Below are positions 11,952-22,172 of a stretch of DNA of 64,000 nt, in pieces. Both the position numbers and the translations under genes were made by a program. How positions within the stretch are numbered: the stretch's first letter is position 1; each line of letters starts with the position of its first letter. The stretch is from Reticulitermes speratus. Its lineage: Eukaryota > Arthropoda > Insecta > Blattodea > Rhinotermitidae. The stretch lies in NCBI GenBank assembly GCA_021186555.1, contig JAJKFL010000010.1:19350086-19414085 (forward strand), written 5' to 3'. Under the pieces are notes generated by a model. The model was given only the letters and a program-made list of their open reading frames with translations. It did no database searches and was not told the origin of the DNA.

Positions 11952-12358
11952 CTGCCTCGGTGGACTAGTGGTTAGCGTGCTCGCCACTGGACCCAAGGTT
12001 GTGGGTTCAATCCCGGCCGAGGTAGATGGATTTTTAAGGGTGATAACAATCCATAGCACCACTTCCTTCGGAGGGGAAGTAAAGCTGTCTGTCCCACGTC
12101 GTAGATTAATGGCATGTAAAAGAACCTTATGGGCATAAAGATGTTTTGTAAGCAAAATTTGCCGGCCATTTCTCACCCGAGTCTCCTGATCGGCTGCTAG
12201 AGGGCTCTAGCGGTCATATCAGGATGAATAGAATCGTACACGGCGGAAGGCAACGGGAAACCACCGCTGGTAAATTCTCCCATGACAACCTATGGCTTCG
12301 TGCCAGTAGGGTCATGACACTCAGAAATGAGCATAAACGACTCGGTATATATACTGTA
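11952..12358 (+). repeat. SINE family C copy nested in a Penelope-type repeat
   Basis: The head CTCGGTGGACTAGTGGTTAG with B box GGGTTCAATCCCGGCC is tRNA-derived. The long body carries ACTTCCTTCGGAGGGGAAG and ends near GGCTTCGTGCCAGTAGG. The exact 14-base target duplication TATAGTCTTAACAT lies at 11938-11951 and 12359-12372 inside the older repeat. This fixes both element ends and the order of insertion. Sister copies lie at 20430 (minus) and 62048 (+). Confidence 0.92.
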
Positions 12359-12420
12359 TATAGTCTTAACATGTACTTATATTGTTGGTTTCAGTTTACG
12401 TAATTCATACTCTCACAAGT

Positions 12421-12463
12421 GTCCCTGATGATGATCGCAGGAAGGGATCGAAACATGTTGGAC
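12421..12463 (+). ncRNA. Hammerhead-ribozyme-like motif 2
   Basis: Helix I pairs GTCC (12421-12424) with GGAC (12460-12463). The core CTGATGA lies at 12425-12431, helix II is GATC/GATC, GAAA is at 12450-12453, and a one-pair helix III (C-AT-G) precedes the predicted cleavage triplet GTT (12457-12459). One extra U lies between CTGATGA and helix II. The short helix III fits hammerheads that act as dimers in Penelope-like elements. Confidence 0.62.
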
Positions 12464-12545
12464 TGGTTTACAGGGACTGTAATGTATAACATCTAAAAAA
12501 AAATAATAATAAGAGGGCATTTGTTGGTTGAGTGTTTTCCGTTTA

Positions 12546-13052
12546 AATCACCAACTGTTACAAACGTTAGAAAATCAAAAAATGCCACTAAAATTACCAC
12601 ACTCCAACTCTTAGCACTGCGCATATTACTGACATACGACCCCCCTCAAAATCTTCAATTTTCAGAAAAATAACTATACAGAACACATTTAACTTTAGAG
12701 ATTTATGGTGAGGTAACTGCCCCCCCCCCCTTCACCCCCTCAATTTTCATATGATAAATTAGGAAAAAATTATGATTTTATATTCAGATATTCAGGTAAT
12801 ACAGTAACTGCCACACCTTACAGCTTTCTGTGCAGACAGCCAGGGTTAAGTCAGTGCCAGACAGACAGAGACACATGTTTAAGTCTATAAACAGACTAGA
12901 AAAATGAAGCTGTATCACTTGAATCAGTAAACTTACAACACAAAATGCCAGAAATTGTACTTCAGAACAATAAATTAAACAGAATGAACCAACAACTCTA
13001 CAGCTGGGAAAAACTGTGAAACTGCCAAATGAATGTGCACTGAAAGTAATTC
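12546..13052. other. Intergenic DNA downstream of RBM48
   Basis: No gene is recognised. A 12-base C run lies at about 12720-12731. The 3' UTR of RBM48 (minus strand) should fall in the right part of this stretch. Confidence 0.5.
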
Positions 13053-15883
13053 TCACATATTTTGCCCAAGTTTCTCATACTTTACAACTAAACCCTTCAA
13101 AGTAGTTACCACTCTAATTTTCTTATGAACCTCCCATGAAACATCACTGGACTCCACATGCTTGGAAGATCTCTTCAGTGACTGTGTTTTATGTTTCCCA
13201 TCACCATCACCTGCCTTGTCATGAAACACTATCCGACTCTTTGTGCTCACTTGCCGTGGGACAAACCTGAAAAGATACACAACATATTCCATGGACCAGA
13301 CTGTGAGTAAGTACCACAGTCTTATTTACAACATTCACAAGACTCATCAGAACTTTGATCACTGTTGCCTGTTTGATTTTCAATAGTAGTGTCATGTGAC
13401 AACAAATTCTGGCCATATCTTCATCCAAAGTGCTTAATTAACAAGGTTAGAATTTTGTACAAGATGTCACAAGGGTTGGTTCATTATTGGCTGCTAATTG
13501 TACTAGTGAAACAGTATTATGAAGCATACAATTTATCACACAACCTCAGCATATCATCAGTTTAAACAGGGGATACCACAGGCAGTAAAGGTTAAACAAC
13601 ACTTTTCAAGTAAAAAGACACAACCATTCTTTCCACATTATATTTCTTTAGTAATGAAACATGGCACACACACTCTGATGACTACCTATGTGTAAATGGA
13701 ACCTGTTCGGCCAGTTTTGTTTTGGCACACAAGCCATTCCGTATGCTACCAGATGCCACACTGTGGCCCACAGACCGTAGGTTCACTGCTGTACTTTACC
13801 TGCTTTTGACTCAAGTTTCATTTATTTTTTGGACCTCTACTGAGGTTTACATTACAATCTTGTCCAACCTTCCTTTGAGATAGTTCCTCTTCTGGGATTT
13901 TACACAGCGCAGATTCGTAGTTTGTTATAGACGTTTCAGGACAACCTATTGGTCCCATCTTCAAGGGTCTCTCTACCCCATATTATTTAATGATCAGATG
14001 AATTAATTCCATTTCTGGTCATTAAGGGCTTTATTACAATATTGTAATTATTCTAATTCTGAGGGGTATCATCCTTCTTCTTGGACTGCTTGACCCTTCC
14101 AGATGGGACTGATAGGTTATCCCGAAGCATCGGTAACTAACTACCAATCTACGCTGTGTTAACATCCCAGAAGAGCGAAGATCTCATTTACACTGCAGTG
14201 GAAGCCTAAAATCATGCATAACCTCCACTTATTAACCTTTTAAAACATCCTATTACGATGCCTCCATTCATCATTTTAAGTGTCAAAATTTTGTTTAAAA
14301 TATTGTTACAAAACATCAATTATGTTAGAAAAGTTCCTATATTAATACTCTGTTTTTAACCTTGACCTCACGGACCTGCCATGGCTCAGGCGGTTAGTCA
14401 CCGGCCTCCCACTGTGGAGGCCTGGGTTCAATCCCGGGTAAGTTCATGTGGAGTTTGTGGTGGACAAAGTGGCACTGGGACAGGTTTTCCCCCCCAGAGT
14501 ACTTCGGTTTTCCCCTGTCAATTTCATTCCACCAGTGCTCCATCACTTGGAAAAATGAGAAAACTGATCATCTTCATCAAAGGGTTGCACAATAAGCCTT
14601 AAGGCTGAGGTGCGTCCGTACCATCTGCAGCAGGGGGGGGGGGGGGGGGGGGGCATCTTTAAAAAAACCACTTTGACCTCTTATTCTTTCCATTCTCTTT
14701 GTTCCATATTTCTCCCCTCGTGCTCCACTGTTGGCCATTATTTCTTTCTCTTGTTTTGCTCATAAGTCAGATTAACATTTTACCAAATTATATCAGCATA
14801 AAATGCAGAACAGATAATATACTAAGAATGTTACCTCAAAACTGAAGAAAATTTCTTCTGAGGCAGTGAACCAGAGGTCACAGTTGACGTTTGTTTTGTG
14901 CTGCTGCATTTTGCTACTATTCTTCGCTCTCTCACACCAGCTAGGGCCCAAACATCATCTGGTCTTTCTGGACCATACACTCTGGTGGACTAAAATCATA
15001 ACAGTTTGTATTAATATGCAGCAAAGGAGAAAAAAATCCTGTCCAATAAGGAAAAAAGCAACACCACACAGACAATTCATCATTTCGACAATAAGATTCA
15101 CACCAAATTTTGTGAAAATTGATGAAGCTGTTCATTATTAAAAAAAAAACAAAATTACGCGCATAGTAACCTCATACACACGCTTTATTCCTTAAGAAAG
15201 AAAATTTGGCCCAGAACTGTCCAAAATGGGTGGCAACAATTGTGCTAGGTTTTACGTATTTAAGTCCTGCTCCTTCGTAAAACACAGCTAATTTAAACAA
15301 CTACTGTGCGGGATGAACATAGGTATAAGTATTCCCTCAAGGTTGTAGGATAAAATACAACTTTCTGCATATGAACGGTCAAGTCAGATGACCAAATATA
15401 AAAAGGTGGTACGTACTGTACGTGAAGAGAGTCTTGAACCTGGTCTGTGACAAGCTGTTACATCACTCACAGTGAAATCTGATTGCATCTGTGTTTATGC
15501 ACGGTGCTCTGTTTGTACCGTTGGTCCAATGGCTCCCCTTCCAAGTCCCTAACTTGTGCAACTGGTCTCAAGACTAACCTCACATACAATATGACAGTTA
15601 ATGTTAATTATGCCTATTTCAAGTGGTGAAATTATAGTGCACCTCAAGTAACTCGGGTGCTGGCACAATTGTCCGAGGATCTACCGTGCAGGGTACACCC
15701 TGCCATACACAATTTGCTTCAGTGGTGCTACTGGCCTGAACCTCAGCTATTCTATCACCAGTGAGAGGTAAGGCGGGATGTTTTTTCCGGCGATGATATT
15801 GTCGCTGCTGGCATACACCCTCAGTCTGACCTGTGAAATATCATAATGCTTAGGATTACAGAATTCTTGATCATAAAACAGTA

Positions 15884-15924
<41 letters not shown>

Positions 15925-18900
15925 TTGTTCTATGCAACAATATGCCCTGTGGCGCTGGAATTAAATGCCCACAGTGATCTGTAGAAGACTGGAATTTAAT
16001 TAGAGGCAGTATACAAGCAGATATAATTATATGACATTCAGCGTTTTGAGCATCACACTGTATATATCATCTGGTGCCAAAGGGGTAAAGAAAATTCCAA
16101 AACAATCTCCTTTTTTTGGGGGGGGGGGGGGGGGGGAGGGGGGACTTTATCCACAATTGACTTATAATTAAAAACAAAATGTTTTGGAACCTGGCTCTGC
16201 TTCTGTTTTCAGATGCAGGAAACAAACCCATTAACAGACACCTTAGAATGAGTATGGCTCATATGTAACAGTAAAGATATATTTTCCTACATTCCCTGCA
16301 GCACACTGCTGAATAAACCAGCACCCACCCATATGCAGATCACAAGAAACAGCTTCAACTATAATTTTAGGACCAGAGCATGGTTAGTCATGACATTGAC
16401 ACGGTAACCACTGTAGTGATCCATATAATACCGTAGTTGAAGGAGCAGAACTTCTGTCGATAAGCTTACTCTGCACAGGCACAGAAGACACTTCTCCACG
16501 TGTCCTTGTTGCTATGTCCTTCCTCCTCTGTATCAACTTGGCTCGAGTTTCTGCCAATGATTCCATCTCAGGAGCATAGCAAACATGCAGAATACCTCCA
16601 TAAAAGGCTCTGCCATCCAAATGATGTTTTGCATACCTGTAAGATATTTCCAGAAACATACTGAAGAGAGATAACCCTTAACTTCACACTGTGCATTTTT
16701 GTTTAATTTCTTCATTAGCTAATGACACTACACGAAAAGCACAGGCTATGTCATATTCTGTGCACATTTTACATCCCATGCAAGATGTCTACCTCATCTC
16801 AACCTCATCCTTTAAATTATCCTAACCATGCCTACTTGCTGTTTAGTTTACAGTACCACTATAACAACTTCAAAACTCATACAGCCATGAACGACAAACC
16901 TAAGGATAAGTTTTACACACATTAAATTTTAAGGCACTGCTCCAAGACTGCTTAAACTGAGTAAAACCATATAACTAATTAACAGGACTACATAGCATCA
17001 GCTACTTGGAATTCTTAGGTCATTTACCATCACATTTTCAGATGCAAAAAACTGACAACAAATCAGAGGTTGCTACAATAAGAAAGTAACAAACTTCCAC
17101 GTCACGTAACCCCTTTATTTTTCCTCATTTTCCTTCTATCATACGCACAAATATTTTCATAGAATTTTCTTTTAATTTCCATAATTTGTAATTCATTCTG
17201 GTGTTATCAAAAACCAAACACTTCATCAACACCATGCTTTATTTACAATCATCCAAACATTGTCAGTTTCTTGCAAAGACAAGGGCGTATCATTACCTGG
17301 CCGACTGAATCCTGGAATACTGAACATGGTAAACATCTGTGAATTCTTCTTCTGCATATTTGGGAACAAAGACCAAAGACTTGACATCACCAAACCTGCC
17401 ACAAAGTCGCCGAAGTTCATCGTAAAGACCCAATGATGGGACACCACACACCAAAAGGTGCTGAGACTCACTGTTTACGGTATACACCTGTAGGGGTCAC
17501 TATTTAGAGCTGGTGTGTCAAGGAACATATTCAGCAGAAAGCAAGAGCACTTCTCTAATTATTATTGTACATGTCAATATAGGTATTCTTTATGTAAACA
17601 AGCAACAAAACGTTCTTCATAGTTGTCTGCCAGGCCTTAAAATCCTACAAATTTCATGAAATCTGGTATGAAATCCTGCTACTGATATTGTGACAACAAT
17701 TTCAGCTTTGATGGCCACATAGAACTGTCATTTTCAAATCATGACATTAAACTCACATTTCAACATACCTAGTAATGTTTCTGTCTACCTTAATGAGACA
17801 GAAGTAGATAACTGCAGTAGAGTTCCCACTTTAAGTTAGCAAGATTTTAGGCTTGCACTGCGGTACAGTTGAGGTCTTCACTCTTTGGGGATGTTGTACA
17901 ACATTGTTTGGTGGTTCGTTACAAACGATGCCACGCAAAATCCCAGAAGAGCAAAGACCTCAGTTTAGCAAATTCGAATACTGTAGTCTGTATTATATCA
18001 ACCAACTGCGCATAAAACTCAATTCAATGGATGGTTTGTCAGGGAAGGAGGGTGAGATAGTTCAAAATTCTTCGAATTATAGCCTGTTATTGCACACAAA
18101 ATATTTCAGCAAAAAATTTGGAGGGTTAGATATGTAGAATCATTCAACTTAATACTGATGCTTAAAAACATAATTCAATGACAGCTGCATGAGGTTGTAT
18201 AGTTTAAAATGATTTGTCTTGGGCTAGTAACTAACTATATATAAACCCTAAATGAATGAGAGATTTGATACAGTGAGAAATGTTATGATACCTTGTGTTG
18301 CAGCCCAATTAACACTGTACATACTAAATTTGTAATAGGCACACCTTGTATAATGGTGTCCATATGGCATTCCAAACAAGGAGAAACAAAGGTGTGAGGT
18401 TTGACAGCACTGGCAGTGACTGTTGAGTATGGAATAAGGAGCAGCAATGATGGGTAAAGTTTTCAGGAAGTATAGGCCATGAGGACCATTTCTTTTTTCT
18501 GTACCACGTTCATATGGTTACAACTTATCAAACGTGACACAGTCACAAACAGTAGTAATGTGAAGTTACTAAAATTAAATCTGAAACTTAACATTTGCAG
18601 TAACATTTCCTCACAAAAATGAAAGTCCAACCTCTAACTTTCAGAGGACTGCAATGTTTTGCACTCTGGTCATTACAACTATCATTGTAAGGTTGCCGCC
18701 TACGTTGTGTTTTGTGTATTTTCGGTGCCACAACTTAACCTCAAGTGTCTGAAACAGTACTGTGTTGCCAATCCCTAAATTCATTATTCATTACATAGCT
18801 TGGAAGGTATTTAACCACAAGAAGTGAATGTAAAGTATATACAGTCAAACCATGTTACAGAGCCACTGTTTATTCACTGCAGTTTGTGGTGACATATCAA

Positions 18901-19608
18901 TGGTGGCTGTAAAATGAAATTCTGTATAATAGGAGTTTTCTGCTCACAGACTTCATGGCCAGAAGTGAGGGTTGCGCTTTATTGGTGGGGGGGGGGGCTA
19001 TATTGGCATTTAGGTGTTAAAAAAAAACTGCCTCCACTACTGTGGTGTACTACAAAACAAATAAGTGATAATGTTCTGTTAAGCTAATTTTAATTGAGCA
19101 ATTCTAATAATTGTATTACCAACAAATGAACATATATATATATGATATGCCCATATGCACGTACATTAATGAAGATGTATGCTTTGTGATGTTAAAATGC
19201 CGGTCCTGATGATGACCTTGGGCCGAAACATAGTTTGGACAGAAAATGCTGCCGACAAAACATGAGCGGTACGTACTTCGATGTTTACATTACTGAACTA
19301 ATACAACATAATGGTAAGTTCTAAGACGTAACATTGACCTCAATGAACTTCAAATATGGTCAATTACATTATAATAATAACCAAATTCACTTTGGCATCA
19401 ATGAGCTCAGCGAACCGGGAAAATTGTCAACTAGTCTAACACAAAAAATTATTAAAAACTTAATTAAACATTGTTTTAGGATACAATTGTCTTCTACCTT
19501 AACTGCAGTGAGTTTCTTGCCTTGTCTGTATTTCGCTCTCGTGGTACACAATTCCGAGACGACGTGGTGGGGCAGTCTCGTTACATCCCTTTTATTTATT
19601 GCCATCAT
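13053..19608 (-). CDS. RBM48: RBM48, RRM protein of the minor spliceosome
   Basis: Five coding exons join in frame to 291 aa: 19498-19608, 17297-17487, 16432-16636, 14835-14989 and 13053-13266. Exon 1 holds the family's N-terminal motif (LCTTRAKYRQGKKLTAVK); human RBM48 has a closely similar stretch. The RRM follows (YTVNSESQHLLVCGVPSLGL, then FTDVYHVQYSRIQSAR) and continues in exon 3 (DGRAFYGGILHVCYAPEME). The C-terminus has RFVPRQVSTKSRIVFHDK. RBM48 binds ARMC7 and is needed for U12-type intron splicing in plants and humans; that role is inferred here. The exon 3 donor (after 16432) was chosen because it alone links in phase to exon 4; exon 4 is the least certain exon. Human RBM48 is about 75 aa longer in the middle. 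Its introns hold foldback, SINE and hammerhead relics. Confidence 0.85.
13880..14205. repeat. Foldback element, decayed copy (RBM48 intron 4)
   Basis: Left arm: TTCTGGGATTTTACACAGCG and GACGTTTCAGGACAACC, then CCCATCTTCAAGGG. The right arm carries the complements: CCCTTCCAGATGGGAC, CCCGAAGCATCGGTAAC and ACATCCCAGAAGAGCG. The same arms build the cleaner copies at 19878 and 24060. Confidence 0.65.
14376..14655 (+). repeat. SINE family D copy ending in a G run
   Basis: The tRNA-like head (CCATGGCTCAGGCGGTTAG; B box GGGTTCAATCCCGGG) is followed by GTTTGTGGTGGACAAAGTGG and CATCACTTGGAAAAATGAG, then AAGCCTTAAGGCTGAGGTGC. It ends in an uninterrupted run of about 20 G (14634-14653), which could form G-quadruplexes on this strand. 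Confidence 0.75.
15885..15922. repeat. (TA)n microsatellite
   Basis: About 17 uninterrupted TA units lie in RBM48 intron 3. Confidence 0.95.
16118..16143. repeat. Poly-G tract
   Basis: An almost pure G run (about 25 bases with one A) lies 288 bases downstream, on the minus strand, of the RBM48 exon 3 donor. It is read as poly-C in the transcript. Confidence 0.9.
17856..17965. repeat. Short foldback element (RBM48 intron 1)
   Basis: TGAGGTCTTCACTCTTTGGG on the left pairs with CCCAGAAGAGCAAAGACCTC on the right, around GGTGGTTCGTTACAAACG. It is related to the foldback copies at 30262 and 47369. Confidence 0.65.
19203..19240 (+). ncRNA. Hammerhead-ribozyme-like motif 3 (degenerate)
   Basis: CTGATGA (19206-19212), GACC/GGCC helix II with a mismatch, GAAA (19225-19228), C-ATA-G and GTT, then TGGAC. 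Helix I would be only GTC/GAC. It lies in RBM48 intron 1, antisense to that gene. Confidence 0.35.
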
Positions 19609-19877
19609 ACGATGACTGGAGCCGGTAGGTACTTGTTATTAACCATAAACACACGAATATCAAACAATTCTGAATCCGAACATTCTTACCACCACGATTC
19701 CAAGCCACAACACTGCACCTAACCAACAAATAACCAACGAAATGTACTCAGCTATGTATGGGTTATTCTGCATGTAGATAAGCCCATGGTAGTTTCCCCG
19801 GATTACCAATGAGAGAAGGCACAGACAATCTATTAGGGCATGGATTACTGTTAGTATTAACCTTGATTTCACGCTAC

Positions 19878-20036
19878 CGCCGCGACGTTGATGAAATCTG
19901 CGGTCTTCTGGGGTATTACCCGGAGTCTTGTGGTAATTGTTTACCGACGTTTCGGGACAACGTATCGGTCCCGTCTTCACAGGACCAATTACCACACGAC
20001 GCCGCGTAATACACCAGGAGACCGCAGATTTCACTG
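19878..20036. repeat. Foldback element copy
   Basis: The left arm (GAAATCTGCGGTCTTCTGGG, then GTAATTGTTTACCGACG, ACAACGTATCGGTCCCG) is mirrored on the right (GGACCAATTACCACACGACG, then CCAGGAGACCGCAGATTTC). The arms are asymmetric because the right arm lost its central part. Confidence 0.75.
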
Positions 20037-20429
20037 TTAGTATGTTCCGAAACGTTGGTAAATTTCTACCGGACTAAGTACTCAGCACGACTCCGTGTAA
20101 CCTCTCAAAAAACAGGGTTCAGCTAAAGGGACAGATACATCCCTGTACTCCAGTTTAGGGTAACCACAGCTTAATACCTCTAACAGATTGGAAACTCCAT
20201 GGAAACGTAAAATTACAGCGCCACAAGAGGCTTGGTCGTCGTTATGTAGCCAGCGTAACTCCGTTTCCGTATGTGAAGCATGCTTATTTGGTAACTTACG
20301 GAATTACGTGGCATGGCATCGGACAAGCTGCCTCCACACCATACCATATCCTCCCCTCCAACCCAAAAATTCGTTTATAAAAATGCTATAAAAAATGGCA
20401 AACTTCGAAATTATTACAAAACTAATTAG

Positions 20430-20757
20430 ACCCCACTGGCACGAAGCCATAGGTTGTCATGTGAGAATTTACCAGCGGTGGTTTCCCGTTGCCTTCCGCC
20501 GTGTACGATTCCATTCATCCTGATAGGACCGCTAGAGCCCTCTAGCAGCCGATCAGGAGACTTGGGCGAGAAATGGCCGCTAAATTTTGCTTACGAAACA
20601 CCTCTATGCCCGTAAGATTCTTTTACATGTCGTAAATCTACGACATGGGACAGACGGCTTTACTTCCCCTCCGAAGGAAGTGGTGCTACGGATTTTTATC
20701 ACCCTTAAAAATCCAGTGGCGAGCGTGCTAACCACTAGTCCACCGAGGCAGATAATG
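20430..20757 (-). repeat. SINE family C copy, inverted
   Basis: The reverse complement starts TCTGCCTCGGTGGACTAGTG and ends at CCACTGGCACGAAGCC in plus orientation. The body matches the copy at 11952. The stretch holding the B box has been lost: sequence jumps from the GCCACTGG segment straight to GATTTTTAAGGGTG. Confidence 0.85.
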
Positions 20758-20794
20758 TAAAATAATAAGGTATATTTATTGCCTCATACATGTA

Positions 20795-21085
20795 TTTAGT
20801 TAGATTTCATTTTATTCATACCGTGCATTGTCATCAATCGAACACAAAACACTCAACCAACAAATGCACTCTTATTATTATTATTATCATCATCTTAGAT
20901 ATTATATATTACAATCCCTGTAAACCAGTCCAACATGTTTCGATCCCTTTCTGGGATCATCATCAGGGACACTTGTGAGAGTATAAATTACATAAACTAA
21001 AACCAAAAATATAAGTACATGTTGAGACTATAAAATGTATAACATGGTTAAGATTGTAGGCGATCACTTCAGGATGGATCCCTGG
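20795..21085 (-). mobile_element. Penelope-type repeat fragment, inverted
   Basis: On the minus strand it reads CCTGAAGTGATCGCCTAC, ATTTTATAGTCTCAACATG, the hammerhead, then TTTGTTGGTTGAGTGTTTTG and GCACGGTATGAATA. It matches the SINE-split repeat at 11893-12545 end to end, and defines that insertion as secondary. Confidence 0.65.
20928..20970 (-). ncRNA. Hammerhead-ribozyme-like motif 4 (best helix II)
   Basis: On the minus strand: GTCC, CTGATGA, U, helix II GATCCC-AGAAA-GGGATC (six perfect pairs), GAAA, C-AT-G, cleavage triplet GTT, GGAC. Helix I is four pairs. Only the unpaired U after the CTGATGA core departs from the textbook fold. It is the best preserved of the five motifs. Confidence 0.65.
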
Positions 21086-21477
21086 TCTACTGTGTAGACA
21101 GAATTAGTTGTTTATATGCGGATGGTTAAATCCGCACATAAACAACCAATGAAACTTAATACACATGTACCGGTGTTTTGAGCAGGCCGATCTCTTGGGT
21201 CCACCTTGTGTGGCGACCAAGCCGTTCTTCCTCTAGCTCTTCCCGTATTATGAAGCAGTTATACAGACGTGTCATATGGCTATGGCTCAACCAAGTTACG
21301 TGGCGAATACTTGTATCGAACATGCATCAGTGACCCCGGCTTCCTCTGCGGCAAACCAACCCGTATCTTTCTGTCTTTTCGGTTGCACTGCAACAACGCA
21401 TGTCGGAATGACACTTAGGATACCACATACTGTAGTGCAGCAACGTATGTCCTTGAGAAAGTATATACCTGCTTCAT

Positions 21478-21682
21478 AGCACGAGTAGAGGTACAGGAAG
21501 TACGCGATGGTCGCGATACCAGCTGGACCCAGTGGAGAGCGGCCGTGTCTGAATGCTGGCACTTGTGACCCAGCCTTGGTACTATAGAATAGTTGCCGTA
21601 CTATGTACAGCCATGTTCCGAAGGCGCGAAACCCTATATCGTTATACAAACGTGGTACAATAACATTCAGCAATTTACACAA
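21478..21682 (-). CDS. Possible exon of a small hydrophobic protein
   Basis: An open minus frame of about 68 codons (FGTWLYIVRQLFYS, then IATIAYFLYLYSCYEA) uses mostly G/C-ending codons, unlike its surroundings. It ends at a good donor, GAAGCAG|GTATATAC (21471-21478). The hydrophobic stretch could be a membrane segment. No in-frame ATG is seen and no partner exon was found, and I recognise no family. It lies about 490 bases from, and divergent to, DCAKD. It may instead be chance in GC-rich promoter DNA. Confidence 0.22.
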
Positions 21683-22172
21683 ACTACCAAAACTCTAACC
21701 GACGTCCGTCACACGTGCGGAGACAGAAATACAGGACACTGACTTTTCCGCTTCAGCGGCTTGGGCTAGGAGGAGCGCCCATAGCGGATATCCACAGAAT
21801 CACACGTGGTTACTCCGTTGCAAGTGGGTCAGGCTAGGGACAAACTTGGAATCGTTTAGCGACATCTTTGGATGAGACGTAGTTTGAACTTGGCATTTTG
21901 CACGGAGGTAGAACGATTCAAACAAGTTAGGCAACTATTTCAGCTCAGCCAGCCGGGTAGTAAGGTTGGAAGGTTCTCTCAACGTTAGCAAGTACTGAAA
22001 CAGCTGATTGTCGAACATTTGAGGAAGACTGGTTTGGGATTTGATTGTGCGGTGTTTAGAACTGATGCATAAACTGAATGGTTTGTAGTTGGTTAATTGG
22101 AATGTACGAGAGGTTTAAATACAGGAGATAGGCGTTGAATACCAGAAGTGACATTAATTTATCAGTTGAAAA

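Larger units (their letters stand above)
11805..12545. mobile_element. Penelope-type repeat with inverted partial end, split by a SINE
   Basis: Sequence 11893-11951 plus 12359-12545 matches the inverted complement of 20795-21085. It has CCTGAAGTGATCGCC, ATAGTCTTAACATGTACTT, a hammerhead, and TTTGTTGGTTGAGTGTTTT. Bases 11805-11890 are the far end of the same element in opposite orientation (AAAACACTCAACCAACAC). An inverted partial repeat joined to a forward one, each with a hammerhead-bearing unit, is typical of Penelope-like pLTRs. No reverse transcriptase is present. Confidence 0.6.

Noticed and set aside
16384..16659. Reading RBM48 exon 3 on to the stop at 16384
   Set aside because: The donor at 16431-16430 joins exon 4 in phase and restores the family's C-terminal RFVPRQ region. 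An alternative donor (GTAAGC at 16469) puts exon 4 out of frame.
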